Of a stretch of 64,000 bases of DNA, positions 22,926 to 35,124 are shown one piece after another; the first letter of the stretch is position 1; each line of letters opens with the position of its first letter. The notes under the pieces are model-generated. The model worked only from the letters and a program-made list of their open reading frames with translations, did no database searches and was not told where the DNA came from. Location of the stretch: positions 212,001-276,000 of the forward strand of contig JAJAGP010000181.1 of the NCBI GenBank assembly GCA_025084515.1. Direction: 5' to 3'. The DNA is from Ancistrus triradiatus. Its lineage: Eukaryota; Chordata; Actinopteri; Siluriformes; Loricariidae. Both the position numbers and the translations under genes were made by a program.

Positions 22926-23620
22926 AATAAATATCAATATAATAAAACAATAATAGTAATAGATTTGCAATAGATAGTTGCATAATATAGTCTTCACTAT
23001 TTTATATACTGTATTATACTACTATTATACTACATAAACACTATGTACTATTGTTAATCTATTATTTTATTAATGATATTATTTAGTACACTATGTATTG
23101 TACTCATAGGTTAATAATATGCTGTACTGTACTGTAATATTGCCTTTGAGTAGATCTGTATCATTTCACTGTTATAACAAACAGAAAGCAGACTGACTGC
23201 CAGTTTCTCACTATTTGATTTTTATTTGTTGATTTCGTTACATTTTTGTCAATGATGGTCAAATATAAGAACTTAAATATATAACCGAGTCATTACGCTA
23301 AATTCATATACATTAAGTTATAAAGAAACGTTTCCACACCTATTAACCAAAGAATATAATCCAAATCTATGATTGACAAAAAAAAACGTGAGTTTTTACA
23401 GTTCCTTATGACAAGGAATTATTTTCCACCACGTTACTTTGCCTAACACTCCTCTCTGTCGAGATTCGAAGTAACTGGAGTCAAAACGTTTTTTTACTTA
23501 ACGTAGATCAACAACCTTGAATAAAGGTTTTAATGACTCATTAAAAACTGATGAGAAATATTTAAGTTACTGTGCATTTTAACAAGAAAAAAACGCAGCT
23601 CCTCCATTCATTTGTATTTG
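22925..23620. repeat. right arm of the large imperfect palindrome
   Basis: Mirror copy of 21695-22485, ending with GAGTCAAAACG and TGCATTTTAACAAGAAAAAA. The arms are separated by about 440 bases holding the NDUFA5 first exon and promoter. This arm also separates NDUFA5 from the candidate PIK3CG first exon. Confidence 0.82.
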
Positions 23621-23633
23621 TTTACAAGCCAGT

Positions 23634-23829
23634 GTTGCCTGGACCAACATGGCGGACGCGGTGACGTATTGCAGTAACGAGCCGAAGCGTTACATGTCTA
23701 TGCTAAACGTCTATGGGTGTAACCATTCGGTACATGGCAGATTCCGTTTTTCTTGTTTAGGTGGTTTTCTCCGTGTCATCATTTCAGATACTGATGACGT
23801 ACCTTCAGGGATTCTGTAATTGCTAAACG
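23634..23829 (+). promoter_or_regulatory. candidate first (non-coding) exon and promoter of PIK3CG
   Basis: A CpG-containing stretch starts with GCCTGGACCAACATGGCGGACG, nearly identical to the inverted NDUFA5 promoter core, and ends in a strong donor, ACG then GTAAGT at 23830. PIK3CG coding exon 1 opens with a spliced acceptor at 26841-26842, so a 5' UTR exon must lie upstream, and this is the best candidate seen. A 56-codon upstream ORF runs from 23649 to 23819. Inferred from motif and position only. Confidence 0.4.
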
Positions 23830-24248
23830 GTAAGTTAACTGTTAGAAGGTAAACTACTTGAAAACTGAAATTATGCACTTACGAACTTTCTATATGAGAT
23901 GGTTTCAAAGTACTTTGCGTTTTTGCTGAAAATGTTGAACCGTTAACGTTTCATGTGTGCGTTAACGGTTTGTGTATGCAGATTAGACGACGTTTTTGAT
24001 TAAAAGGCTTGTGCGGTTTCATCAGATGTGAACTGAAAGGTTCTCATTAAGACTTCGCATTTGTACTTCCTAACCTCACTATTATTTTTGTAGGCTGTTA
24101 ACTAACATTTTTAGCGCTTCCGGTTTGTGACTTCTGCATAGGATAGGACCGTCTGGCTGCGGTAAAGTTGGTATAACATTTTACATTCACATTTTGGTCA
24201 TTTTTTCAAATCGCTTTACATATTTGCTTTAATATTCGTCGTCTTTAA

Positions 24249-24660
24249 TATTTTCCTGGAATTTCAGGTTCCTATTCATTTTAATTACTGCTTAATGTAC
24301 CTTGTTGCCAGTTATTTTTACTCATTAAATCCGTTTGGGCCAGATTAAACCCAGGTTTTCCTACCAGTGGGAGACTGGTTGCCTATCTGGGATATTGAAT
24401 TTCTCTGGCCCAAAGTGAACATGGTCTATAATGTCCTCCTGGAATTTCAGGTTTCTATCATTTACAGTACTGTTCAGTGTGCCATGTTGCCAGGTATTGT
24501 TTACTCATGAAATCACTTTGGGCCAGACTAAAGACCGGTTTTCCTTACAGGGGGTCTCATTTCATGTGAATGATTCCTCATGCAATTTCAGCTTCTTAGC
24601 AATTTACAGTTTAAGCACTATAGTTTATCATGTTATTTTACCAGCTACTACTGAGGATTA
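24249..24660. repeat. tandem repeat with unit of about 183 bp, 2 to 2.5 copies
   Basis: CCTGGAATTTCAGGTTCCTA at 24255 recurs at 24438 (CCTGGAATTTCAGGTTTCTA). Each is followed by a TGTTGCCAG block, TTTACTCAT, TTTGGGCCAGA and CCAGGTTTTCC / CCGGTTTTCC. A weaker partial third copy starts near 24578. Located in the presumed first intron of PIK3CG. Confidence 0.75.
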
Positions 24661-24796
24661 AATCTAAAATATTTTCTTAAGCAACCATGAACCACACGAA
24701 AACCAGGTTTTACATACAGCAGAATGTTTCTTCAATCTTACACTCCTTTCAATAAAATAAATTTGAAATGAACTGCAGGTACATGAAGGTAGTATA

Positions 24797-25822
24797 CAGT
24801 GGGGCAAAAAAGTATTTAGCCAGCCACTGATTGTGCAAGTTCTCCTACTTAGAAAGATGAGAGAGGTCTGTAATTTTCATCATAGCTACACTTCAACTAT
24901 GAGAGACAAAATGAGAAAAAATCCAGGAAATCACATTGTAGGATTTTTAAAGAATTTAATTGTAAATTATGGTGGAAATAAGTATTTGGTCAATAACAAA
25001 AATTCAACTAACTACTTTGTAACATAACCTTTGTTGGCAATGACAGAGGTCAAATGTTTTCTGTAAGTCTTCACCAGGTTGGCACACACTGTAGCTGGTA
25101 TTTTGGCCCATTCCTCCATGCAGATCTCCTCAGTGATGTTTTGGGGCAACATGGACTTTCAACTCCCTCCACAAATGTTCTATGGGGCTGAGGTCTGGAG
25201 ACTGGCTAGGCCGCTCCAGGACCTTGAAATGCTTTTCACGGAGCCACTCCTTCGTTGCCCGGAGCGGTGTGTTTGGGATCATTGTCATGCTGGAAGATCC
25301 AGCCACTTTCCATCTTCAATGCTGTCACTGATGGAAGGAGGTTTTGGCTTAAAATCTCATGATACATGGCCCCGTTCATTCTTCCCTTAACACGGATCAG
25401 TCGTCCTGTCCCCTCCGCAGAAAAACAGCCCCAAAGCACGATGTTTCCACCCCCATGCTTCACAGTAGGTATGGTGTTCTTGGGATGCAGCTCAGCATTC
25501 TTCTTCCTCCAAACACGACAAGTTGAGTTTTCACTAAAAAGTTTTATTTTGGTTTCATCTGACCACATGATATTCTCCCAATCCTCTTCTGGATCATCCA
25601 TGTGCTCTCTAGCAAACTTCAGACGGGCCTGGACATGTACTGGCTTAAGCAGGGGGACACGCCTGGCACTGCATGATCTGAGTCCCTCTCGGCGTAGTGT
25701 GTTACTGATGGTAGCCTTTGTTACTTTGGTCCCAGCTGTCTGCAGGTCATTCATCAGGTCGCTCCGTGTAGTTCTGAGATTTTTGCTCATTGTTCTCATG
25801 ATCATTTTGACCCCACGAGATG
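24797..25822 (-). mobile_element. Tc1 family A, truncated at its 5' side
   Basis: A complete terminal repeat starts at 24797 (CAGTGGGGCAAAAAAGTATT) after TA. The element reads in minus orientation and breaks off at about 25822 within the transposase N-terminal region, so the helix-turn-helix and second inverted repeat are gone. It lies in the presumed PIK3CG 5' UTR intron. Confidence 0.9.
25012..25822 (-). pseudogene. Tc1 family A transposase, N-terminally truncated
   Basis: The longest clean stretch of this family here (25805-25236) runs from MIMRTMSKNLRTTRSDLMN through WSDETKIKLFSEN (first Asp), GGGNIVLWGCFSAEGTGRLI and QHDNDPKHTA (second Asp). It then shifts frame, and the expected stop region reads TAG at 25014-25012. 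Confidence 0.88.
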
Positions 25823-25829
25823 TTTTGGC

Positions 25830-26520
25830 GTGCCAAGTACCCAGAAACCTGTTGCTTACATACTACAAGGTGTATTATTATTATTTTTTTTTTAATGTAC
25901 TTTTTTTTTTTTTTTACAGGTATACGTTTGATTTATTTTAAAGCTATGGTATGATGTTAATGTAAAAAATCAATTTATCCATTTAACGTAATGTGTCAAA
26001 CTAGTTTTTAAACACACACTACCCTCTGTGTAATACCAGATGTATTTTTCATTATTTTCTAATTGTTTTAATGGGAAAGTGAAATAAATTAGTGTTTATT
26101 CATTTGTCCTAAATATGTCAAACTAACTTTTATACAAATCAGCATCCATTTGCAAAACAATTAACCAACTAAACCTACTTTCCTTGGTGTCTGGCAGAAA
26201 GTACCAGAGCACTTGATGTCTGCAGTGCCAGACTTAGCTTCCTCTTACAACATCCTTCTTGCCTCTGATCCCTTAAACTGAACTGAACACCTACTACACA
26301 TCCATTTACATATGTGTTCATTCAACGATTTTAATAACCACTTATTCTAATTTAGAGCTCTGGGGAGGAAAAATATGCCTGATAGTTATGTTCTTCAAAA
26401 GTAGTTTGACATCATTTGACTAAAGTGACAAAGAGTTAGCAAGCAGTTATGTAGCAAGAAAGAGTGTAACGTATTAAGTCACGTGGACATCAAAATGCGG
26501 GTTTTCATTTTGACAAAAAG
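25830..26520. other. AT-rich intron DNA, no gene recognised
   Basis: Homopolymer T runs near 25880-25915 and no coding signal. It lies in the presumed 5' UTR intron of PIK3CG. Confidence 0.4.
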
Positions 26521-26700
26521 TAAAAGTATGTGGAGTTTGCAAGTCCTCCCTGTGTCCGAGTAGGTTTACTCCAATTTCCTCCCACATTCCAAAGACATGC
26601 ATTAGGTTAATTGGTTTCTCTAAATTGGCCTAAATGAATGCATCTGATGAGTATCACTTTGCTGCTGTAATCTGGGAATTCCTCCATAGTGGGACTAATA
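26520..26700 (-). repeat. dispersed fish repeat R1, reversed copy
   Basis: GTGGAGTTTGCAAGTCCTCC, CCAATTTCCTCCCACATTCC, AAGACATGCATTAGGTTAAT and TCTCTAAATTGGCC occur in reverse family order. It ends about 150 bases before the PIK3CG start codon. Confidence 0.65.
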
Positions 26701-26850
26701 AAATATTATTTTATATTATTGATGTAACATTGCTGCTGTCATGAATAGCTATTGAAGCTGATGCAATGAGACAAAGAGACAAAAGTAAAAAAAATTCAAT
26801 TAATAAGTATTAGCTATTAAGGGTTTGTTATCTTCATTTCAGCTTTGGTT

Positions 26851-29800
26851 ATGGAACAGCACGTTAGTGATGAAGAAGCACCTGTAGTTCTTAAAGGAGA
26901 AAACAAGAGACGTAGAAGAAAAATGAAAGCATTTACATCAAACGTATCTGTGGCAATGGATCATTTAACGCTTGAATTTGTGCTTCCTACCACAAACAAG
27001 ACAACAAAGAGCCCTGACACTTTGCAGCTGGAGGTGATAGGCAACTGGACAGTGGAACAGGTACAAGCTCAGCTTTGGCTAAGGGCAATTACAAGCAGCA
27101 TGTGCCCAGAATTCTATCAAAAGTATTCACCTGATCAGTGTGTTCTGCTCTATCAAAAGAAGGGAAGCTGGTGTGAGATCTATGATAAACAGCAGGTGTT
27201 CCAAACACTAGACTGCATTCGCTACTGGAAAACCCTTAAGAAAGAAGTTGGAAAAATTCATATTATTCTGAGGCCTCAACCTTCAGAAGAATCCATTCAA
27301 TACCAGAAATTTCTTAATCACCTTATAGGGTATGATGTTACAGATGTAAGTAATGTCCATGATGATGAGCTGGAGTTCACAAGGAGGAAGTTACTTACAA
27401 CCAGAAAAGTTGAATTGGCTGACAGAGATCCCAGACTTTACTCAATGGATCCTTGGACAACTACAAAACCTTTACCTGATTATGTGCTGAACAAGATAAC
27501 TAACAATCACATCCTACTAGTGATACACAGAGATACCTCACGTCAAACAATAAAAGTGTCCATTGATGACACGCCCGTTCAGGTTGTTCAGAACTTTTTC
27601 ACAAAGGCTGCTAACAAGAAGGCACTATTTGACATACCGGAGGAGATAAATGAATCTGATTTTGTTTTGAGGGTTTGTGGAAGAGAGGAGTATATTTTTG
27701 GAAACTATCCTATTAAAGACTTTAACTGGATCAGACAATGCCTGAAAAGTGGAGAGGACATCCACTTGGTGCTTGAATCTCCTCCTAACCCTGAACATGA
27801 TGTGGTCCAGAAGGAGGATTGGTCACAGGTGGATGATTGTACTGGGGTGGCTGGCACTCACGAACAACTAACTATTGAAGAAAAAGACCATGAAAAAGTG
27901 TTTACTGTCTCCCTCTGGGACTGTAATCGCAAGTTTAGAGTGAAAATCTTGGGCATTGACATACCAGTCCTGCCTCGTAATTCAGAATTGATGGTTTTTG
28001 TGGAGGCTAGCATTTTCCATGGACAGCAGCTACTGGCTCAGGAGAGGACAACCTCTAAACCTTTCACTGAAGAGGTGCTGTGGAATACTTGGCTTGATTT
28101 TAATATTAAGATTAAAGACCTGCCCAAAGGTTCCCGGCTTAATTTGCAAGTGTCATGTGGCAAAGCACAAACGCAGACCTCCAGAGACAACACTGCGCAT
28201 GACTGCAAAAACAAGAGTCGTCTGCTTTACTATGTTAACCTGTTAGTAGTGGACCACAGGTCATTGCTGAGACAAGGGGAGTTCATTATGCACATGTGGA
28301 AGCTGCCAGAGAAGAGTGAGGATAACAGCAGCATAAATGCAGACAAACTGACTTCTGCCACCAACCCAGACAAGACTGGTTCCATGGTAATTTCAGTTTT
28401 CTTGGACAAATACTGCTACCCAGTTGCTCTGCCGAAAAGCAGGGATTCTCAAGATGTCACAGGAATGGAAATGGAGAGGGCCAAAAGAGAGATGCCGAAC
28501 CATTTACGAAAGCAGTTTGAGCTAATAGTGGCAACAGACCCTCTTCATCCGTTAAGTGCTGAGGATAAAGAACTCCTTTGGCATTTCAGACAAGAATGTA
28601 TGCGGCATCCAACTGCCTATCCAAAGTTTTTTGCTTCTGTAAAGTGGGGCAAACAGGAAGATGTTATGGCCACGCACAAGCTCCTAGACAGAAGCACTAC
28701 ATGGGAGGGGAGTCCCCTTGATGTTGGATTAGCCATGCAGTTGTTGGACTGGCACTTTTCTGATGCAGCTGTGCGCACTATGGCGGTAAGAAAGTTGGAG
28801 ACTCTTGGTGATGATGACATCTTGCGATACCTTTTGCAGCTGATTCAGGTAGGTCTTGTTGTTACGCAAACAATATAACAACGTTAACTTAATATAACAT
28901 TAATAGTTTTGCATCTTTAGATATTGAACACAACGCAATATCAGCTTTATCTATTTACCCTTTCAACATAGCAATTTAAACATAGACCTGAAGACTGCAG
29001 AGAGACAGGATTGTTTCTCATTGTTTACCACTATGAAGCCAGTACTTGTATTGATCCATGTTTTATGTGTACATTAACTTTTGATCATAAACCTCCTGCA
29101 GGCAGTAAAGTTTGAGCCTTACCATGACAGTGCCCTTGCCAGGTTTCTTCTTAAGCGGGCCTTTAGGGTGAGCTACTTGTATCTATACCTATATGCATTG
29201 CATAGTGATTCCATATAGAATAGTGTTATCATGTCCATAATGCACAAATTCCTAAAGTCAATGGTGACAACTCTTAATTCCTTATCTTCACAGAGCAAAC
29301 GAATTGGCCATTTTTTATTCTGGTTTTTGCGGAGTGAGATAGCTCAGTCAATGCACTACCAGCAGAGGTATGCTGTAATTTTAGAGGCCTATTTGCGTGG
29401 CTGTGGAGAGGCCATGCTACAGGACTTCAGGAAGCAAGTTGAGATCACCGAGGCACTGCAGAAAGTCACCCGTGACATCAAAGCGATGTCTGCAGAAAAA
29501 TATGATGTATCAGCACAAGGTAATTACATCTGTGATTGTTTGTACCTTGGTTCCTTACAGCATTACATCCTAAAATGTTGCATTTAATCAAAAGAGGACC
29601 CTAGTTGTTTTTCAGCTGCGCCAGAGACTAGAGAGTCTGCATATTTTGGGTTTGCCTGAGAGTTTTAAAGTACCGTATGACCCAGGCCTACGAGCTGGGT
29701 CACTTGTGGTAGGTAATATTACAATAAAATTTTACCAGTATTTAAGTGTTAGTGTATTTTACATCTTATTCTTCTATTTCAGATATATACTGCTCAAAAC

Positions 29801-32617
29801 AAATAACAGGAGCACTTTTTAAACTGAGTATCGCATCAACTCAGTTCAATTTCTGGGATATTGTTCTGGTCAGTTAAGTAGCTTGGGGGGAATTGTTAAT
29901 CAGTATCTGCTGCTTTGGTGTTCATGAAATTAACAACATGTGCACTAGGGAAGCAACAGTCAGCCAACTCAGTAACGGTTTAATAGGTGGAGGCCACAGA
30001 CATTTTGTCCCTCCTCATCTTTTCTGGCTGACTTTTCACTAGTTTTACAGTTGGCTAGGGTCAGCGTCACTGCTAGTACCATGGTGCGGTACCTGGACCC
30101 TACAGAGGTTGCACAGTTGTCCAAATCCTCTAAGGTGGCACATCAATACGTGCCATTGCCAGATGTGCTGCTGTATCTTCCAGAACAGTCTTAGGAGTAT
30201 TCCAGGAGACAGGCAGTTAATCTAGGAGAGTTGGATAAAGGTCCTTAACTCCTCAGCAGGACCAGTATCCGCTCCTTTGTGCATGGAGGAACAGGATGAG
30301 CACTGCCAGAACCCTACAAAATGACCTCCAGCAGGCCACTGCTGTGAATGTGTCTGACTGAACAATCAGAAACAGGCTTGACGAGGGTGGCCTGAGGGCC
30401 CGACGTCCTGTAGTGGGCCCTGTGCCCACTGCCCAGCACTGTAGAGCTCGATTGTCTTTTGACATAGAACAACATAATTTGCAGATCCGCCACTGGCGCC
30501 CTGTGCTTTTCACAGATCACAAAGAGCAGGTTTCACCTGAGCACATGACAGACATAACAGGGTCTGGAGACACCGTGGAGAACGTTACGCCGCCTCCAGC
30601 ATCATTCAGCCTGACCGGTTTGGTGGTGGGTCAGTGATGATCTGGGGAGGCATATCCCTGGAAGGACATCCAGACCTCTACAGGCTAGACAACAGCACCC
30701 TGACTGCTATTGGGTATCGGGATGAAATCCTTGGACCCACTGTCAGACCCTACGCTGGTCCAGTGGGTCCTGGGTTCCTCGTGGTGCACGACAATGCCCA
30801 GTCTCGTGTGGTGAGAGTACCCAGGCAGTTCTTGGAGGATTAAGGAATTGATACAATTGACTATTTGATTTTTTTCACTTTGATTTTCAGGGTGTCTGAA
30901 TTCTACCCCTCTGTAAGGTGATAATTATCATTTCCGTCAAATGATGTGCCATCCTTTCGTTCCTAACACATTACCCAGTCCATATCAGGAAAGATATTCT
31001 GCATGATTTTTTTTCCTCCTTGAGATCTGATGTGTTTTCAAAGTGTTCCTTTTAATTTTTTTGAGCAGTGTATAAGCTTTCAAGATGTATAAGTAGCTTT
31101 TTTGGTATTTAAAAAAAAATCTAAGAGCAACCTCTTACATCTTGAATTTTGAAACTGTTTATAGATTGAGCAATGCAAAGTAATGGCCTCCAAAAAGAAA
31201 CCACTGTGGCTGCAGTTCAAGCGTGCGGACCCCACCACTTTGTCGAGTGATACTATTGGAATAATCTTTAAGGATGGAGATGACCTCCGTCAGGACATGT
31301 TAATTCTGCAGGTGACAAAGTATATTTTCATAATAACAGCTTATTAAACAGTTTTCTTAATTGTCTACATGTTCATATCATTGTGGGTAGCTAAGAATCT
31401 TTAATCTTCATAACTGTAATATAACAATCTCTATTTCACACTCCTGCAGATTTTGTTGATTATGGAGTCAATATGGGAGACTGAATCATTGGATCTCTCC
31501 TTATTGCCATATGGATGCATTTCCACTGGAAATAAAATTGGTAAGTTCAGTAATTTGTGTTGACAATAATATGTACTGTGAAATTTACATTTTTAAAAAA
31601 CGACTAATTTCCTATCTGTAGGAATGATTGAGATTGTAAAGGATGCCACCACCATTGCTAACATTCAGCAGAGCACTGTGGGAAATACTGGAGCTTTTAA
31701 AGATGAAATTCTTAACCAGTGGCTTCGGGACAATTGTGTAAATGAGGACAAGGTATGATAAATCTATTGGTGGTTATTACAGTTTTCACTGAAAGGGAGG
31801 GAACATTTGAAGGCAAACTTTCTGCTTCCAAAGAAGCTCTGTAGATGTAGCCTTTTAGATTAGAATTATTAGAAATCTGAACAAACTTTGCTTCTGACTG
31901 GCAAAGTTGTGTTAGTGATACTGAAGGTCAAATGTACATTCGCCTCTTGGCTGTGTGATAATAAGTTTGCATAATTCAAATATGGACATCTGTATCATGA
32001 AACAGGTATTCACTTTACTGCTTCCTCGTTTCTCCACTCCAGTATCAGCAAGCAGTGGAACGTTTTGTGTATTCCTGTGGAGGTTACTGTGTAGCAACTT
32101 ACGTTCTTGGGATTGGAGATAGACATAATGACAACATCATGATCACAGAATCTGGTAATACAGTGTGTGTGTGTGTGTGTGTGTGCATGTGTGTGTGTCG
32201 AAAAATAGGCTCTATGCACGCTTGTCTTCCGGGTTCTCGTATACCGGCAGACTAACTTCCGGTAATAGACGCCGGACACTGAACACGTATCGTTAGAACA
32301 TGATTCATAATTAAAAGAATTATTATTTTTAATAATCTTAATAATAAAGTCAAAGTCAAAGTGAACTTTATTGTCATTCAGAAATCTCAACGAAATTGCG
32401 TTTCTCCAGTCTCCGATGTGCAAGAATAACAAGGGTATAGAGACGTGAGACATACACATACACTCATATATACATATAAAAAGAGGAAAAACAAAAAATA
32501 AAGATACAAAAATGTACGCAACACATATAGACATGTATATACACATGTGCATAAGCACATATACACGATTAAAATATTGAGGTATATATATGTATATATA
32601 ATGTGTGTGTGTATATA

Positions 32618-32675
<58 letters not shown>

Positions 32676-32789
32676 TTACACACATTATAAATGTATAAAA
32701 ATTACACAAATATATATATTACACACATTATAAATAATACGTACTGTGAACTGTGGAAAAACAAACAAACAAACAAACAAACAAACAAA

Positions 32790-32835
<46 letters not shown>

Positions 32836-34845
32836 ATACATACACACTGCACATTGAATAGAAATGAATGCTATTGCACAATTTTCACAGTTCACAATAT
32901 GTATTACTTATAATGTATTGCTTAATTATTTTAGAGGGACACATGATCTTATACTATGAAGTCTCATTAGTCATGTCACAATGACTGTTCAGGCTGTGGA
33001 GTTTCATACCCTTGCAACTAAGCTCACGTCATTTTCATTCTCAGTTCATGTCCATACCAGTGAAATGGACACTACAGACCTTTGTGTGTTTGGTGATTTG
33101 AATGTTAGCCCTCTTGATGTTGACAAGAAATTTCTTTCTGATCACCTCGTCCAGCGGAAACGAATGAAAACTCACAAGAGAGTTATACCTTGCTGACACC
33201 AAACACAACGGGACAGAACAATGTTCTGATGCCCCTCGTTCTTGTTTTTGAAATCGCAAAACCTTACTCATTATGTGAATGTAAATCTCTGTATTCCCAG
33301 CACTTCAGAACTTTGTTTACAGTCGCCTAAGCTGACCGGAAGCTGGAATGCTAACGGAAACGGGTCACAGTCCTATCGTGCATAGATTCTATTAGTCCCT
33401 TTCTGTAATACCTCCACGAATACTGATGAGAATTTCCTGACTGGGATTTTGTACACTGCTGGTACACCCGTATGACCATACGTTTTGATATCCCTGCAGA
33501 TTTAGCTACTTACTTAAAACAATGTCACATTGCCACACCCAAATGCAATCCCTCCTTTTTGACAATCGTTAACATCTGCTTTGCGACCCTTTGTCCACAC
33601 ATCGAACATTCACTGCACTGTACCACCGCTTCTCAGTCTATGAATCCCTTCGCACACCCTGCAGGTATTTATAACACAATCATTCATGTACAATGCCAGC
33701 TGCAGGAGCCTGAAATTACTATAACTTTAACATGCAAGGTGACTACTTTTTTTAAATACTAAATCAGTGAACATGTAGCATGATTGCAGGTTTTCTTATT
33801 GAACAGACAACCAAGAAAGACATTGAAATCTTATAATTGGTTTGCATATTTTGCATTACTTGTAAAAACTGTTATTTATTTTTGTTATCTCACAATATTG
33901 ATGTTGTTAACAAATGTTTTGCATTTGGCTGGCACAGGAAGAGCTAGTCCCTCGTGATCAAAGGGAAGGGAATGCCAGACAAGGGAGCATTTCAAAATGA
34001 ACAGACTTAAAAGTTCATAATCATTGATAGATGAGGATGAAACAAAAATGTATTTGACTTCACTATGACTCTCTAAATTGTTTTGGTAGAGCCTTATGTT
34101 ACATTTCTATGTACATTACTTTTAACTCAAAGGTTTAGAACTTCAGCTACAACTATGATTTCCACTGATGTAACTTTTATTTGTGACTACAAATATAGCG
34201 CGTTTCATCTTGTGTGGTTGTTTTAGCTTTTTATAATTTAAATGTAGTTTAATTATGTATAATGTAGTACAATTTTAATGTAAGTGCTTGAGGTAACGCA
34301 TCTACTGGGTTTAGGCAACCTCTTCCACATCGACTTTGGACACATTCTGGGGAACTACAAGAGCTTCCTGGGTATAAGTAAGGAGAGGGTACCCTTTGTT
34401 TTGACACCAGACTTTCTCTATGTGATGGGCACAACAGGAAGGAAGACAAGCCCCAATTTTCTCAAGTTTCAGGTGGACATGCTTATTTAAGTTCTCGCTA
34501 TTGTACCTTTATAGGCATAAACTGGTGGGGTTTATTTGATAAGTTTATTTGTCTTGATTGTAGGACATTTGTGTGAAAGCTTACCTGGCACTTCGGCATC
34601 ACACCAACCTGCTGATCGTTTTATTCTCCATGATGCTGATGACTGGGATGCCCCAGCTGACTAGCAAGGAGGACATTGAGTACATTAGAGAGGCTCTGAC
34701 TGTGGGCTGTACTGAAGATGAGGCTCAGAGACAATTCTTGGATCAGATAGAGATCTGCCGGGACAAGGGCTGGACAGTGCAGTTTAACTGGTTCCTACAC
34801 TTAGTGCTTGGCATCAAGCAAGGTGTAGAAAAGAGGTCAGCATGA
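26851..34845 (+). CDS. pik3cg: PIK3CG, PI3-kinase catalytic subunit gamma (p110-gamma), ten coding exons, complete
   Basis: Encodes the class IB kinase that phosphorylates PI(4,5)P2 to PIP3 at the plasma membrane, downstream of G-beta-gamma and Ras with a p101 or p84 adaptor (known of the family). Exons: 26851-28848, 29102-29167, 29294-29519, 29605-29708, 31165-31311, 31450-31540, 31622-31752, 32043-32154, 34315-34472, 34564-34845. All junctions are GT-AG with matching phase and sum to 1104 codons, against 1102 in human. The first exon carries the adaptor-binding region, the Ras-binding domain, C2 and most of the helical domain, including DVSNVHDDELEFTRR and IKDLPKGS. The kinase domain shows Lys834 in IIFKDGDDLRQD, the catalytic loop GDRHNDN (946-952) and DFG (965-967). 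The start follows an acceptor at 26841-26842, so the 5' UTR is spliced. Intron 4 carries a Tc1 and intron 8 is microsatellite-rich. The gene looks intact. Confidence 0.97.
29788..31070 (+). mobile_element. Tc1-like element, family C, in PIK3CG intron 4
   Basis: Ends TACTGCTCAAAACAAATAAC and AATTTTTTTGAGCAGTG are inverted and flanked by TA. Length is about 1283 bp, near complete. It carries a broken transposase in the same orientation as PIK3CG. It lies between exons 29605-29708 and 31165-31311 and leaves both splice sites intact. Confidence 0.88.
30081..30990 (+). pseudogene. Tc1 family C transposase, many stops
   Basis: Starts MVRYLDPTEVAQLSKS. Stops and frameshifts follow. A later block reads MIWGGISLEGHPDLYRLDNS and FLVVHDNAQSRVVRV, where DNA..R.. 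corresponds to the second catalytic Asp region of this family. The Glu region after 30843 is lost. Confidence 0.8.
32163..32850. repeat. microsatellite cluster in PIK3CG intron 8
   Basis: (GT)n at 32163-32198 begins 9 bases after the exon donor. Mixed TA/TG/CA tracts follow at 32583-32677, then (ACAA)n at 32760-32790 and (TA)n to 32826. Long open frames across these tracts are artefacts of low complexity. Confidence 0.9.
32205..33385. repeat. possible DNA element with inverted ends in PIK3CG intron 8
   Basis: The left end AGGCTCTATGCACGCTTGTC followed by CTTCCGG is mirrored at the right by CCGGAAGCTGGAATGC and CGTGCATAGATTCTATTA. No transposase and no clear target duplication were found. The interior contains the (TA/CA) tracts and a fish repeat with GAACTTTATTGTCATTCAGA at about 32362. 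Confidence 0.4.
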
Positions 34846-35124
34846 GCTTGTTATACCAAAAAAGGATTTTTTTTCTGTTTTTGTGTCAGTTGTAGCTTTT
34901 TTTTGGTTTACTGTATTTGTTTGTAGTATTAAGTGACGCATTTCACTAAAAGCACTGCCTAATGAATATGCTTAACTCATATTAAGTCAACAAATTGCTC
35001 TTTGCCTTTTGATACTTGTAGAGTCTGACCATGTAGATAAAAATAAGTTTACACAGAATTGGTATTCCTTCTCACATTCCAATAGTATATACATACCTTT
35101 GTTTGGTTAGAAAGGGGTACATTT

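Noticed and set aside
22607..22927. 106-codon plus-strand reading frame
   Set aside because: It is antisense to NDUFA5 exon 1 and promoter, has no family similarity, and its openness follows from the CpG-rich block.
23649..23819. 56-codon ORF MADAVTYCSNEPKRY... in the candidate PIK3CG first exon
   Set aside because: No recognisable family, and the ATG belongs to the YY1-like ATGGCGG motif. Kept only as a possible upstream ORF.
29616..29708. PIK3CG exon 4 starting after the TTTTTCAG acceptor
   Set aside because: It breaks the reading frame; the CCCTAG acceptor at 29603-29604 restores it and matches the human protein. Reported as a competing site.
32010..32683. Long reading frames rich in Tyr, Ile, Cys and Val
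   Set aside because: They run through TA/CA microsatellite tracts in a PIK3CG intron. The same applies to frames at 45955-46412, 53626-54153, 54805-55125 and 61509-62225.
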